Positions 44,013 to 52,980 of a stretch of 64,000 nt of DNA are shown piece by piece. The DNA lies in contig SHZU01000010.1 in assembly GCA_009692115.1 (NCBI GenBank), positions 62,001 through 126,000 of the forward strand, written 5' to 3'. How positions within the stretch are numbered: the first letter of the stretch is position 1; the number at the start of each line of letters is the position of its first letter. This stretch comes from Gemmatimonadota bacterium. GTDB taxonomy: Bacteria > Gemmatimonadota > Gemmatimonadetes > Gemmatimonadales > GWC2-71-9. A program made the translations under genes and the position numbers. Under the pieces are notes generated by a model. It was not told the DNA's origin. It searched no databases and saw only the letters and a list, made by a program, of their open reading frames with translations.

Positions 44013-47000
44013 TGGGGTCGGTCGAACGTCCCCACCGGCTTGGTGTCGCGCCGATACATCTCCGGCACGAGCCAGTAAGTGTCCCCAAACTTTCGGGTTC
44101 CGGGCCAGATCTCGTCCAGCGAATTCGCATCGTACAGGGTGCCGGCCTTCATCACGTACTGGATGTTGGCAGTGTTTCGAATGTCATCGAGCGGATTGGC
44201 ATTGAGGATCACCAAGTCGGCCAGTTTGCCGACCGAGATCGAGCCCAGATCATCCTCGAGCCCCAGGAAAATGGCGCCATGCATACTGGCGATTTCGAGC
44301 GCCGTCATGTTCCCGGTTGCCTTGGCCGCCATCCAGACATCCCAATGACTCCCCAGCCCCGGTTGCTGCCCGTGGGAGCCCACCGCCGAATACCCGCCGG
44401 CCGCGATAATGTCGGCGATCTGCTGGGCTTGGATGCCCATCGAGTAGTCGGTTTCCGGCCGCTTGATGAACCGGCGAGTGTGCGGAATCAGCTGGCGCCA
44501 TGGCGTCCACTTCTGCTGCTTGGCATCGAGCCAGATCGGGCTTTCCTGCCAGAAGTATTCTTCGTTCCAGCCGCCGAAGCCGCTGACCAGCGGCGTATGG
44601 GAATAGACCGACCGGGTCTTGCCCATGAAAGTGGTGAAGTCCCGATAAAGCGGCGACTGCACGGTGACGTGTTCGAAGCCGGTGTGCCCGTCCATCGCCA
44701 TGCCGACTTTGTGATTGAGATCCGCGCTGCCTTCGGAGGTAACCCGAAGGCCCAGTTCGCGGGCCGCGTCGACCGCCCATTGGCGCTGTTGGCGGGTGGG
44801 CTGGAGGTACTGTTTGAGCAGCATGGCCCCCCAGGACATCCGCCGCTTGACCTCCGTAACCGCAACGTCCCGGCTGGTCACCTCGTTCGTGCCCGGTGAA
44901 TCGCCGGCGGTCAGGGCTTCGGCTACGCTGAAGACCCGGGGCCCCACCGTCTCACCGGCTTCGATCAGCTCGGCCGTCGGAAACGCCGCCGTCGAGGAGG
45001 TGGAGGGATCGCTGGTCGTGGTCACCCCGTACGCCAGGTAGACGGCCGATTCGAAGTTGTGCTTCGGCATCATCCCGACATGTTCGCGGTGATGATGGGC
45101 GTGCATGTCGACCCATCCGGGAATGATGGTCTTGCCCGAAACACTGACGACCCGGTCGGCGCCTTTGGTGCTGCACGACCCCACACAGGTGATCCGGCCC
45201 GCCTTGATGAGGATGGTCCCGTTCGGAATGACCCGTTTGTTCTCCAGGGTAACGATCCGGGCCCCGGTCAGGGCGATGGTGCCGGGTGGAATGGCCCGAG
45301 GACTCGAGAGCGTGATCGTGGCGGAGTCAGTTTTTCCGGTGGTGACATCGTGGGAAAAGAACCGGTTGGCGCTCGCAAAATCGACGGCGCCGGCGTGCCG
45401 CCATCGTGGGTACAGCCCGCCCACCGTCGAGAGCGGCACCGCGGTGAACGATCCGCCGGTCTTGGCAATCAGCGGGACCTGATCACCGGCGCCACCGGGG
45501 GGCAGCGGAGCCAGGTAGATGTTGTTGCCCTGATTGAACGCGATCCACTTGCCATCGGGCGAGACGGCCGCGTCGGCCGAATTCTTGACGGTGGCGTGGA
45601 TCCTCCGATCGGTGCCGTCCATCCGGACGGACGCGACCTGGAGCCCGGCGGGTTTCGTCTGGCCGTAGTAGAGCCGGCCGTCGGTTCCGACGGTGACCCG
45701 CACGTCGTCGGGGCCGCTGCCGGCGACGACGACCTGGGTGACGTCCGTTTCCTGGCCGCCTGCGACTGGGATCCGGACCAGGTCATAGTACGGATTCCGA
45801 ACCAGCGTCGAGCCCCTGGCCGTGGCGCCCGACCCTCGGGCCACCACGATCTCTCGGCCATCGGGAGTCCAGGCTGGGTTCAGATACTCACCGGAATCGG
45901 CCGTCAGGCGGACCGGGGTGCCTCCCGCCACCGGTACCCGCCACAGGGCGCCACTGCGGGCGTCGTCGACCGTGGTAAAGGCAATCGATTGTCCGTCGGG
46001 CGACCAGGCCGGCTGGAACTCCTGCGGTTCAAACCCGGCCGGCGTCAGGCGCCGCGGGGTCCCCGTCGGGAGGTCCATCAGATAGATCCGGCCGAGCGCC
46101 TGGAACGCGAGGGCCCGGCCGGTGGGCGAGGCACTGGCCCACCGAACAAACCGCACATCAAACGCGCCGTCAGAAAGCTTGTTCTTGGTCCACACTTGTT
46201 CCGAGATGGTCCGGTGGACCCGAGCGGAGAACGGAATGGTGGACACCCGCCCGCTCGCCACATCGACGCGGCGGATCTTGCCCCCTTGATGGAGGACAAT
46301 GCTCCGGCCGTCGGCCACCCAGCGGTATCCTGGGTACGTGCCGTTGAGCGGGATGCTCTCCTCCGACAGGTCCATCTCGACGGGGTCCATCAGGAGCCGC
46401 TCAGTCCCGAGACGGAGGTCGCGGATCCACAGCGCCGACCGCGGCCCAAACACCTGGCCCTTGAACTCGAGGGTCCCGCCGGGAACCTTCCGCATGAACG
46501 CCAGGTAGCGCCCATCCGGACTCGGCTCGGCGGCGTAGGCCCCGCCGCTGGTGGAGCGGTCCTGCTGCTGCGACTCGCCGGCGGTAATCGGCCTGACCTC
46601 GCCGGTCTTGAAATCGTAGCGGTGGATTTGGATCGTGCCCTTGAGTACGTCTTCTTGGCCCCAAAACCCGGTGGGTTGGGCGGTATATACCTCGTAGTAC
46701 AGAAACCGGCCGTCGGCCGAGGTCGTGGGCCGGGAGGGCATCTTGCCCGGGGCACCTTTCACCAGTTCGACGCCTTGGCCGCCACTCCGGTGATACATCA
46801 CCAGCGACCGGCCGGCGACCTCCTTGATCACAACGATGTACTGGCCGTCCGACGTCCACACCGGCGAGCGCATCAGGGCCGTTGGTTCGAGGGCCACCGA
46901 ACGGGGGTTCCCGCCATCGGCATCCATCAGCCAGAGGTTATTCTGGCCCTTCCGGTCTGAAATGAAGGCAATCGTCTTCCCGTCGGGCGAGAATCGGGGA

Positions 47001-47287
47001 TGGAAGTTGACCGCGATCCCGGCGCCCTGGGTCAGGCTCTCGGCCTGACCACCCGTTGCCGACACTCGGTAGATCTGACTCAGCAGATCGAATACCACCC
47101 ATTTCCCGTCGGTGGACACATCGATCGAGGTCCACGTCCCTTCATCGACCGTGAAATCGATGTCGCGGGTCCGGCCCCGGGGCTTGGTGACATCCCAGCC
47201 GGTATCCGCCGGCGCTTGGGCCGCCAGCGGCTGAACAAGGGAGGCCAGCGTCAAGACGAGTCCGCACCGGAGCGCCATTCTGATCAT
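44009..47287 (-). CDS. Secreted amidohydrolase with N-terminal TolB-like beta-propeller
   Basis: 1092 residues from ATG 47287. Signal peptide ending LAAQ. Residues about 35-680 contain repeated propeller motifs with F-S-P-D-G-K-x-I-A-F (RFSPDGKTIAFISDRKG, AWSPDGQSIAFTTV, AWTPDGREIVV). From about residue 690 an amidohydrolase domain follows: ALTGARIVTLENKRVIPNG, IIPGWVDMHAHHHREHVG with an intact His-x-His site, and VGKLADLVILNANPLDDIRN. The propeller-amidohydrolase fusion is found in secreted enzymes that cleave peptides. GAGGA lies three bases before the start. It overlaps the next amidohydrolase by four bases. Confidence 0.87.
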   Translation of the reverse strand: MIRMALRCGLVLTLASLVQPLAAQAPADTGWDVTKPRGRTRDIDFTVDEGTWTSIDVSTDGKWVVFDLLSQIYRVSATGGQAESLTQGAGIAVNFHPRFSPDGKTIAFISDRKGQNNLWLMDADGGNPRSVALEPTALMRSPVWTSDGQYIVVIKEVAGRSLVMYHRSGGQGVELVKGAPGKMPSRPTTSADGRFLYYEVYTAQPTGFWGQEDVLKGTIQIHRYDFKTGEVRPITAGESQQQDRSTSGGAYAAEPSPDGRYLAFMRKVPGGTLEFKGQVFGPRSALWIRDLRLGTERLLMDPVEMDLSEESIPLNGTYPGYRWVADGRSIVLHQGGKIRRVDVASGRVSTIPFSARVHRTISEQVWTKNKLSDGAFDVRFVRWASASPTGRALAFQALGRIYLMDLPTGTPRRLTPAGFEPQEFQPAWSPDGQSIAFTTVDDARSGALWRVPVAGGTPVRLTADSGEYLNPAWTPDGREIVVARGSGATARGSTLVRNPYYDLVRIPVAGGQETDVTQVVVAGSGPDDVRVTVGTDGRLYYGQTKPAGLQVASVRMDGTDRRIHATVKNSADAAVSPDGKWIAFNQGNNIYLAPLPPGGAGDQVPLIAKTGGSFTAVPLSTVGGLYPRWRHAGAVDFASANRFFSHDVTTGKTDSATITLSSPRAIPPGTIALTGARIVTLENKRVIPNGTILIKAGRITCVGSCSTKGADRVVSVSGKTIIPGWVDMHAHHHREHVGMMPKHNFESAVYLAYGVTTTSDPSTSSTAAFPTAELIEAGETVGPRVFSVAEALTAGDSPGTNEVTSRDVAVTEVKRRMSWGAMLLKQYLQPTRQQRQWAVDAARELGLRVTSEGSADLNHKVGMAMDGHTGFEHVTVQSPLYRDFTTFMGKTRSVYSHTPLVSGFGGWNEEYFWQESPIWLDAKQQKWTPWRQLIPHTRRFIKRPETDYSMGIQAQQIADIIAAGGYSAVGSHGQQPGLGSHWDVWMAAKATGNMTALEIASMHGAIFLGLEDDLGSISVGKLADLVILNANPLDDIRNTANIQYVMKAGTLYDANSLDEIWPGTRKFGDTYWLVPEMYRRDTKPVGTFDRPQ

Positions 47288-47304
47288 GATTCCTCGAGGG
47301 TACC

Positions 47305-47336
47305 AAAGAAAAGGGGCCGGAAGCAACTCCGGCCCC
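47305..47336 (-). terminator. Rho-independent terminator after the SusD-like gene
   Basis: GGGGCCGGA and TCCGGCCCC form a perfect nine-pair stem with a 6-base loop. On the minus strand it is followed by TTTTCTTT. It separates the SusC/SusD transcript from the amidohydrolase genes. Confidence 0.8.
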
Positions 47337-47374
47337 CCCAAATTATGCCAATTGCCCTATATCACCATCCCGGC

Positions 47375-48610
47375 TCACGCCCCGTTGATTTCCTTGGTCG
47401 GGTGCGGCCAGCAGGTGGTGGGCCCGTAGGCGCGGTTGGTAAACGGATTGGCACCGACCTTCCAGGCGATGTTCTTCCGGAGGAGGTCGTTCAGCCGATG
47501 ACCACCCTCGAACGACAGTTCCTTGCGCCGTTCGGCGATGACATGGGCCACCGCGTCGGCCTGGGTTTGGGCCACTAAGGGCGGGAGGCTGACCGCCGCC
47601 CGGCGGGCGTTGAGAATCGTCATGGCGTTGGCCACCTGCCCCTGTTCGGCCAAGGCCTCGGCCAGGATCAACTGGGCCTCGATAGAGCTCGCCAAGCGCA
47701 TCGGGGAGTTGAGCCCAGCGTACTTGGTGGTCCGCCACAACCGAACTTCGGCGTTGAACGAACCGCGGCCGGCATCGGCCACCAAGACCCGGGGATCGCC
47801 CATGTCCCGGTAGGCGGTGGCTACCGTGTAGGCGCCAATTTGGTCGGCCAACCGCCAGAGCTTGTTCCAGCGCCGCGGACTCTCGGCGCCCCGGTCGACG
47901 GTCTTGGAGTAGGCCACCGGCACCAACTGGGCCGCCGCCGCCGCCTCGGCGTACTTCTTCAAGTCTAACTTGACCCGGGCCAGGCCGACCCGGGCCAGGT
48001 TCAGTATGTCTGCGTTGCCCGCCGTGGTGGCGAGCGTAACGGCCTCGCCGAGCTTGGTTTCAGCGGTCGTCAGAGCAACGGTCTTGGATTGGCGGGGCCC
48101 GCCATCAAACGCCACCTCGCAGAAGCCCTCGCCCATTAACAGATAGGCATAGCCGCCGTAGGCCCGAACGGTGGCCATCAACCCAGCTCGACCGGCCACT
48201 TGGGCGTCGGTCCAGCCATTCAGCCGGTTGTAGATGTCCTCCGCCTGAAACCGGGCGGTGTGGAGGGTCCGCTGCATCCCGAAGTTGCCTTCACAGGAGC
48301 CGACGACGTAGTCGTCTTGGTCGGCGTCGATCGTCCGTTCTCCCCAGTTGGCGAGCGGCACGTTGGAGTTGGCGGTTTCGTACTCGTCGGAGTGAACCGC
48401 CGAGCCCGACATGTAGTTACTGTAGGCGCACTCGAAGTCGCCGATGACGCTCCGGGTCAACACCGCGGCCAGACCGGGATCATTGATCTGTCCGGATGGG
48501 ATCCGACCCGGAAATTCAACGTCGAGCAAGCTACCGCAGGCGCCCAGAGTGGCCACGAACGCCGCCGGAATCATGAGTCGGCTGATCTGCCGAACAACCA
48601 TGGTATTCAT
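47375..48610 (-). CDS. SusD/RagB-family outer-membrane lipoprotein
   Basis: 411 residues from ATG 48610, with AAGGAG eight bases upstream. The lipobox is in TLGACGSLLD (Cys near 26). The protein is built of helices with TPR-like repeats, for example the MTILNARRAAVSLPPL region and the C-terminal RRKELSFEGGHRLNDLLR, a stretch typical of SusD-type proteins (ERR.EL.FEG.R..DL.R). It sits on the outer membrane and hands ligand to SusC. The gene is 23 bases after the SusC gene and is followed by a terminator. Confidence 0.87.
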   Translation of the reverse strand: MNTMVVRQISRLMIPAAFVATLGACGSLLDVEFPGRIPSGQINDPGLAAVLTRSVIGDFECAYSNYMSGSAVHSDEYETANSNVPLANWGERTIDADQDDYVVGSCEGNFGMQRTLHTARFQAEDIYNRLNGWTDAQVAGRAGLMATVRAYGGYAYLLMGEGFCEVAFDGGPRQSKTVALTTAETKLGEAVTLATTAGNADILNLARVGLARVKLDLKKYAEAAAAAQLVPVAYSKTVDRGAESPRRWNKLWRLADQIGAYTVATAYRDMGDPRVLVADAGRGSFNAEVRLWRTTKYAGLNSPMRLASSIEAQLILAEALAEQGQVANAMTILNARRAAVSLPPLVAQTQADAVAHVIAERRKELSFEGGHRLNDLLRKNIAWKVGANPFTNRAYGPTTCWPHPTKEINGA

Positions 48611-48633
48611 TGAGGTTTCTCCTTGGTCGTCGG

Positions 48634-51600
48634 TTAGAAGGTGAACCGGAACGTGGTCCGGATTCGGGCCAGCTGCGGCCACGACTCCTGGGTATAGCCG
48701 AAATTGCCGTTGGTGTCGCTAGACCGGTTCGGGAGCAACTCCGGATCGATCCACTCGGCGCCGAACGAGGTTTTCTGCGCTCGCCAGAGGAACATCATGT
48801 TCTCCGCCGAGAGGGTGACCGAGCCGCGCGAGGCGCCCAGCCAGTTGGTCAGCGTGGTCGGGAAGTCATAGCTGGCCGACACGGTCCGCAGCCGGGCAAA
48901 ACCGGCGTTGAAGAGGCCGGCGGCGCCAGGGCCGTTCGCGTCGAGCCGCATGGCCTCGACGATCGGGTTCCCCTCGAGCGAAGCCCGGGAGTTCCGGAAG
49001 AACGTGTGCTGAGCCCCGACGTCGCCGACGAGGGCCGAGTGGCCGCCGACGTAGTCGACCAAGCCGAGCAACCGAAGCCGCTGGCCGAGCCGCACGGTGG
49101 CGCTGAAGGAGCCGTTCCACGACGGGGTCGGACGGCCGGCATAGAGCCGGGGAGCGGTGCCGCACGGAACATCGGTACCGTTCCCTACGCCGGCATTCGG
49201 ATCGGCGGAACCATTCGCCAACTTGGCGGCCAAGTCCGTGCCGCCCTCGCAGATCGGGTTGGTCCCCAACGGAAGGGTCCACGGACCGACCTGAACATTG
49301 CTGATCGTCGAGCCCCTCCACCGCTTGTAGAAGAACGAGTTCGGGGCGTACCCCCTGGCGTTCCACTGCTGGATGTAAGAGTTGCCGACAAAGGCTGTCG
49401 GGGTGCCGCCGAGATCGGTGATTAGGCTGCCGTTCGTGGCGATGGTGCCGCGGAGATCGAGGCCGAAGGTCCTCGAATTCACGACCGACCCGTCGATCCC
49501 GATCTCGATGCCCTTGTTTTGGACCGCGCCGATGTTGAGGAATTGCACCCCGGGGAACCCGCGCGACGGCCGGTTCGGTACCGAGATGATCGCATCCTTG
49601 TTGGTCTTCTTGTAGTACGTAAACTCGATCCCGACCCGCTGATTGAACATCCCGGCATCAAAGCCAAGTTCAAGCTCTTCGCCGACTTCCGGCTTGAGAT
49701 CGGTGTTACCGATGTTTTGCGGGGTCACGTTGCCGCTGCCCGACGGACCAACACTGGGCTGATAGGTCTGAATCGCCGAGAACACGTCCGGCTGCTGGCC
49801 GGCCCGGCCCCAGGCACCTCGGACCTTGAACTGGGTGAGCCAGTTCAGGTTCGAGAGGAACGACTCCTCAGAGAGCACCCAGGCCAAGGCGACTTTCGGA
49901 TAGTACACCGCGTCGAAGTTGCTGCCGAAGGCCGAGTTGTCGTCGGCCCGGATGGCGCCGGTCAAGAAGATCCGGTTCTTGAACGCGAACTGCTGCTGAG
50001 CATACATTCCGAAATTCTTGTTCTGGATGAATGACTCGGCTCCATCGCGGCGAGCGCCGCCGCCGACGTCCGAGGGGCCGGGGATCGGAAACTCGAACCC
50101 TTGCGCCAGGACCTGATCGAAGACCTTCGAGTAGTACTGGGCCCCGACCGAGGTGGTGGACACCAGGCTCTTGCTGAGGTTCCAGTCGGCGTTCGCTCCG
50201 TAGTCCAACGTCAGGAAGGTCGATCGGAGCTGGAGGGCCTGCTTCTGCCCCAAGCTGGAGGCAAAGAACGGGTTGTAGCCGGTGGCATCCCGGAAAACTA
50301 ACTGCGAGGACTTGTTGTTGGTGTAGTCCGGACCGACGGCCAACCGATGACGAAGCCAGGGAAACGGGCGGTGGGTCAGCTGAACGGACATCGTCAGCTT
50401 GTCGATGTTGTCGTAGCCTTGAACGCTCTGATAGTCACCGGGGCGATAGAACTGGAAACCCTCACCCGGGCCGTTCCAGCCGGTCTTGGTCGTGTCGCCG
50501 GTCGGCTCGCACCACGGGAAGTTACAGGCCCAGAGAATTGACGTCGTGATCGGCTGCGTGCCCGAGGCACCCCGAGTCCGGCTCCGGACGTAGCCGAGGG
50601 ACAAGTCCATCTTGAACTTGTTGCTCGGGCTCGAGTAGCTCAGGTTCGACCGAATGGCCTGCTTGTTCTGCCAGTTATAGTCGACCGGGCCTTCGTCTCG
50701 GTTGTAGTCGCCGGAGAAGAAGTACCGGAGCTGGTCGGATCCGCCGCTGATGCTGGCGCCGGCGGCGAGGGGCGTGCCGGTGCTGAAGATGTCGGGGAAA
50801 CCGCGCGACTGCCGGAACCGCTGAACGTCGAACATTTTGATCGAGTTGTCGACCCGGCTCACGTAATAGTTCTTCGGGTAGCGATCCCACGGATTGGAAA
50901 TCCAGTTGGCACCGGCATCGACATGGGCCTCGTAGGTCGGTCGGCCGCCGCGGCCCCGCTTGGTGATGATCTGGATCACGCCGTTCGAGGCTTCGGTGCC
51001 GTAGATCGTGGCGGCCGAAGGACCCTTGAGGACCTCGATCGACTCGATCTCCTCGGGGTTCAAGTCATTGATCCGGGACGGGCTTTCCTGGCCGTTGAAC
51101 CCAAGACTCCGGGTGGCGGCTTGGTTGTTGACCCGAACGCCGTCGACATAGAGGAGGGGCTCATTGGAGAGGCTCAAGCTGCCCGACCCGCGGATCCGGG
51201 TGGTACCGCCGGTTCCGATCGCACCGCTGGCCCGAACGATCCGGACGCCAGGCACGTTGACGGACAGCATGTCTTGAAGCTTGGCCGGCGAACCGGCTAA
51301 GGCGATCGTGTTGGCGACCTGGACCTGGCCGATCGCATTGCCGAGCGACCGTCGAGTGGCCTCTTGCACGGTGCCAGTGACGACCAATTCGTCGAGCTTG
51401 ACGACGAGTTCGGTCAGTTTGATCTGGATCGGCGCGCCAAGAGTCGTGGCCTCGGTGACCGAGGCTTGGTACCCGATCCGGGTGACCCGGAGCCGGACCG
51501 ATGCCCCGGCCACGTCTTGGAGGCGGAACTCGCCCCGGGTCCCGGTGCGGGCCGTCAGGTCGGTGCCTTCGACCCGAACCGTGGCGTCAGCCAGGGGCCG

Positions 51601-51744
51601 ACCGCTTCGCGAATCGACGACGGTCCCGTTGACCACGTTGGCCTGCGCGGCGAGGGCCGATGGCGCCAAGACACCGCCAGCCAGAGCCAGCAACAGCAAC
51701 GTTGCTCCCCGGCCTTGCAGTGCCTGCCCGACTGAGTAAAACAT
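48634..51744 (-). CDS. SusC/RagA-family TonB-linked outer-membrane transporter
   Basis: 1036 residues. Signal peptide (TLLLLALAGGVLAPSALAAQ), an N-terminal carboxypeptidase-like domain (NVVNGTVVDSRSGRPLADATV to the IGYQASV region), a TonB-dependent plug (DMLSVNVPGVRIVRASGAIG with TTRIRGSGSLSL, and IESIEVLKGPSAATIYGTEASNGVI), and a beta-barrel ending in RIRTTFRFTF with the terminal aromatic. It imports a ligand bound by the SusD lipoprotein, energised by TonB. AGGAGG lies seven bases upstream. Substrate cannot be told from sequence; the neighbouring peptidase/amidase genes suggest peptides or amides. Confidence 0.9.
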   Translation of the reverse strand: MFYSVGQALQGRGATLLLLALAGGVLAPSALAAQANVVNGTVVDSRSGRPLADATVRVEGTDLTARTGTRGEFRLQDVAGASVRLRVTRIGYQASVTEATTLGAPIQIKLTELVVKLDELVVTGTVQEATRRSLGNAIGQVQVANTIALAGSPAKLQDMLSVNVPGVRIVRASGAIGTGGTTRIRGSGSLSLSNEPLLYVDGVRVNNQAATRSLGFNGQESPSRINDLNPEEIESIEVLKGPSAATIYGTEASNGVIQIITKRGRGGRPTYEAHVDAGANWISNPWDRYPKNYYVSRVDNSIKMFDVQRFRQSRGFPDIFSTGTPLAAGASISGGSDQLRYFFSGDYNRDEGPVDYNWQNKQAIRSNLSYSSPSNKFKMDLSLGYVRSRTRGASGTQPITTSILWACNFPWCEPTGDTTKTGWNGPGEGFQFYRPGDYQSVQGYDNIDKLTMSVQLTHRPFPWLRHRLAVGPDYTNNKSSQLVFRDATGYNPFFASSLGQKQALQLRSTFLTLDYGANADWNLSKSLVSTTSVGAQYYSKVFDQVLAQGFEFPIPGPSDVGGGARRDGAESFIQNKNFGMYAQQQFAFKNRIFLTGAIRADDNSAFGSNFDAVYYPKVALAWVLSEESFLSNLNWLTQFKVRGAWGRAGQQPDVFSAIQTYQPSVGPSGSGNVTPQNIGNTDLKPEVGEELELGFDAGMFNQRVGIEFTYYKKTNKDAIISVPNRPSRGFPGVQFLNIGAVQNKGIEIGIDGSVVNSRTFGLDLRGTIATNGSLITDLGGTPTAFVGNSYIQQWNARGYAPNSFFYKRWRGSTISNVQVGPWTLPLGTNPICEGGTDLAAKLANGSADPNAGVGNGTDVPCGTAPRLYAGRPTPSWNGSFSATVRLGQRLRLLGLVDYVGGHSALVGDVGAQHTFFRNSRASLEGNPIVEAMRLDANGPGAAGLFNAGFARLRTVSASYDFPTTLTNWLGASRGSVTLSAENMMFLWRAQKTSFGAEWIDPELLPNRSSDTNGNFGYTQESWPQLARIRTTFRFTF

Positions 51745-51852
51745 GACGTGCCTCCTCAATGAATCTCAATGAATGGTGTCGGGGAATCGAATCGGGGGGG
51801 GGTAAACCCCTTTATATAAGCTCGGCCCAAGCCCAAGAAAGCGCAAGGGCCT
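51745..51852 (-). promoter_or_regulatory. Leader and promoter region of the SusC/SusD operon
   Basis: The AT-rich patch TTATATAAAGG (minus strand, about 51810-51820) is the best -10 candidate. Between it and the AGGAGG lie a nine-base G/C homopolymer (51794-51802 on the plus strand) and a 10-bp direct repeat (plus strand TCAATGAATC/TCAATGAATG at about 51757-51776). No -35 of good quality is evident. Confidence 0.4.
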
Positions 51853-52980
51853 TCAGCCCCACACTTTGGCCGCAACGCGGGCCACCAGGTTGAGCTTTCG
51901 CTCCTGAAGCTCGAACGGGATGTTGTTGCCCTTGGCAACCGACGCAAACCCGCACTGGGTCGACAACGTCAGGCGTTCGAGGGGCACGTACTTGGCCGCC
52001 TCCTGAATCCGGGCAATGACCTGATCCTCGGTTTCTTCATGGGGCCGTTTGGTCGTAATGAGCCCCAAGCAAACGATCTTGTCGTCGGCGGTCTTGGCCA
52101 GCGGAGAGAAGTCGCCGCTCCGTTCGTCGTCGTATTCGAGGAGGAGCACCTTGGCGTGGGTTCGCCGGAGGATGTCCTCGGCAATGGTGGCGTAGCTTCC
52201 CTTTCCCATGTACCGGTTGGCGTCGTTGCCACGACAGACGTGGAGACCAAAGGTGCAGCGGTCGTGGAATCCTTCCATGATCGCGTTCATCATGTCGATC
52301 CCATCGTGCACCATCTTCATCGGCTCAAAGCCCTTCCGCCGGAACCACTCCTGTTGGTGGGGGTCGAGGACCATCCCGAACTCCGGGGCGTCGAACTGGA
52401 TATAGGGACAGCCGAGCCGGACCAACTCCCGGACCTCGTCGCGCAGAATGTCGGTCACGTCGGCCATGTACGCATCGGGATTCGGATAGGCCGCGGTGCT
52501 GACCCCCGGCACCCAGTAGTAGGCGTACATGGTCGGACTTGGAATCGTCATTTTGATCGGCATCCGCGTCTTCGCCCGGAGGTACACGAACTCCTCCGAC
52601 GATAGATGCCGCTTCCGCTTCATCTTGCTGACTAGCCCGACGGTGACCGGGCTGGTCTCCTTCTTCCCGTCCATCGTAAACCAGTCGACGGTGTTGCCGG
52701 TAATGGTGTCGAACCCCTCCACCGCCTGGGCCAGGCTCGACGAGAACACGTTCCGGCGCATCTCGCCGTCGGTCACCACGCCGATACCCGACAACTCCTG
52801 GACCGCGACGCAGTAGTCCACGGCCCGGTCCTCGACCGCTTTCAGGCCCGCGTCATCGAGGGTGCCGGTCTTGTGGCGCTCGCGGGCGGCCAGCAAGGTC
52901 GGAGGGCGAAGCATGGAGCCGATAGTGTCGGCTCTCGGCACTCGGCGCTCGGCACTTGGCACTCGGCTTGGGGGGGTCAT
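51853..52980 (-). CDS. MetE C-terminal-like (cobalamin-independent methionine synthase family) methyltransferase
   Basis: 375 residues. It corresponds to the catalytic C-terminal half of MetE: start RADTIGSMLRPPTLLAARERH, GVVTDGEMRRNVFSS, LVRLGCPYIQFDAPEF, TFGLHVCRGNDANR and LSTQCGFASVAKGN with the zinc-binding His and Cys residues expected in H-x-C and C-G-F. The free-standing form acts on homocysteine or other thiols with methyl donors, or has unrelated roles. ATG 52980 overlaps the stop of the upstream amidohydrolase (ATGA). Codons 5-18 are built of a 7-bp tandem repeat, and removing or adding copies would shift the frame. Confidence 0.8.
   Translation of the reverse strand: MTPPSRVPSAERRVPRADTIGSMLRPPTLLAARERHKTGTLDDAGLKAVEDRAVDYCVAVQELSGIGVVTDGEMRRNVFSSSLAQAVEGFDTITGNTVDWFTMDGKKETSPVTVGLVSKMKRKRHLSSEEFVYLRAKTRMPIKMTIPSPTMYAYYWVPGVSTAAYPNPDAYMADVTDILRDEVRELVRLGCPYIQFDAPEFGMVLDPHQQEWFRRKGFEPMKMVHDGIDMMNAIMEGFHDRCTFGLHVCRGNDANRYMGKGSYATIAEDILRRTHAKVLLLEYDDERSGDFSPLAKTADDKIVCLGLITTKRPHEETEDQVIARIQEAAKYVPLERLTLSTQCGFASVAKGNNIPFELQERKLNLVARVAAKVWG
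52927..52968. repeat. Six-copy heptamer tandem repeat at the 5' end of the MetE-like gene
   Basis: Six imperfect copies of the 7-bp unit CTCGGCA occur on the plus strand (GTCGGCT, CTCGGCA, CTCGGCG, CTCGGCA, CTTGGCA, CTCGGCT), ending 12 bases before the gene start. In total they make 42 bases, so the frame is kept, but loss or gain of one or two copies would break it. Confidence 0.85.
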
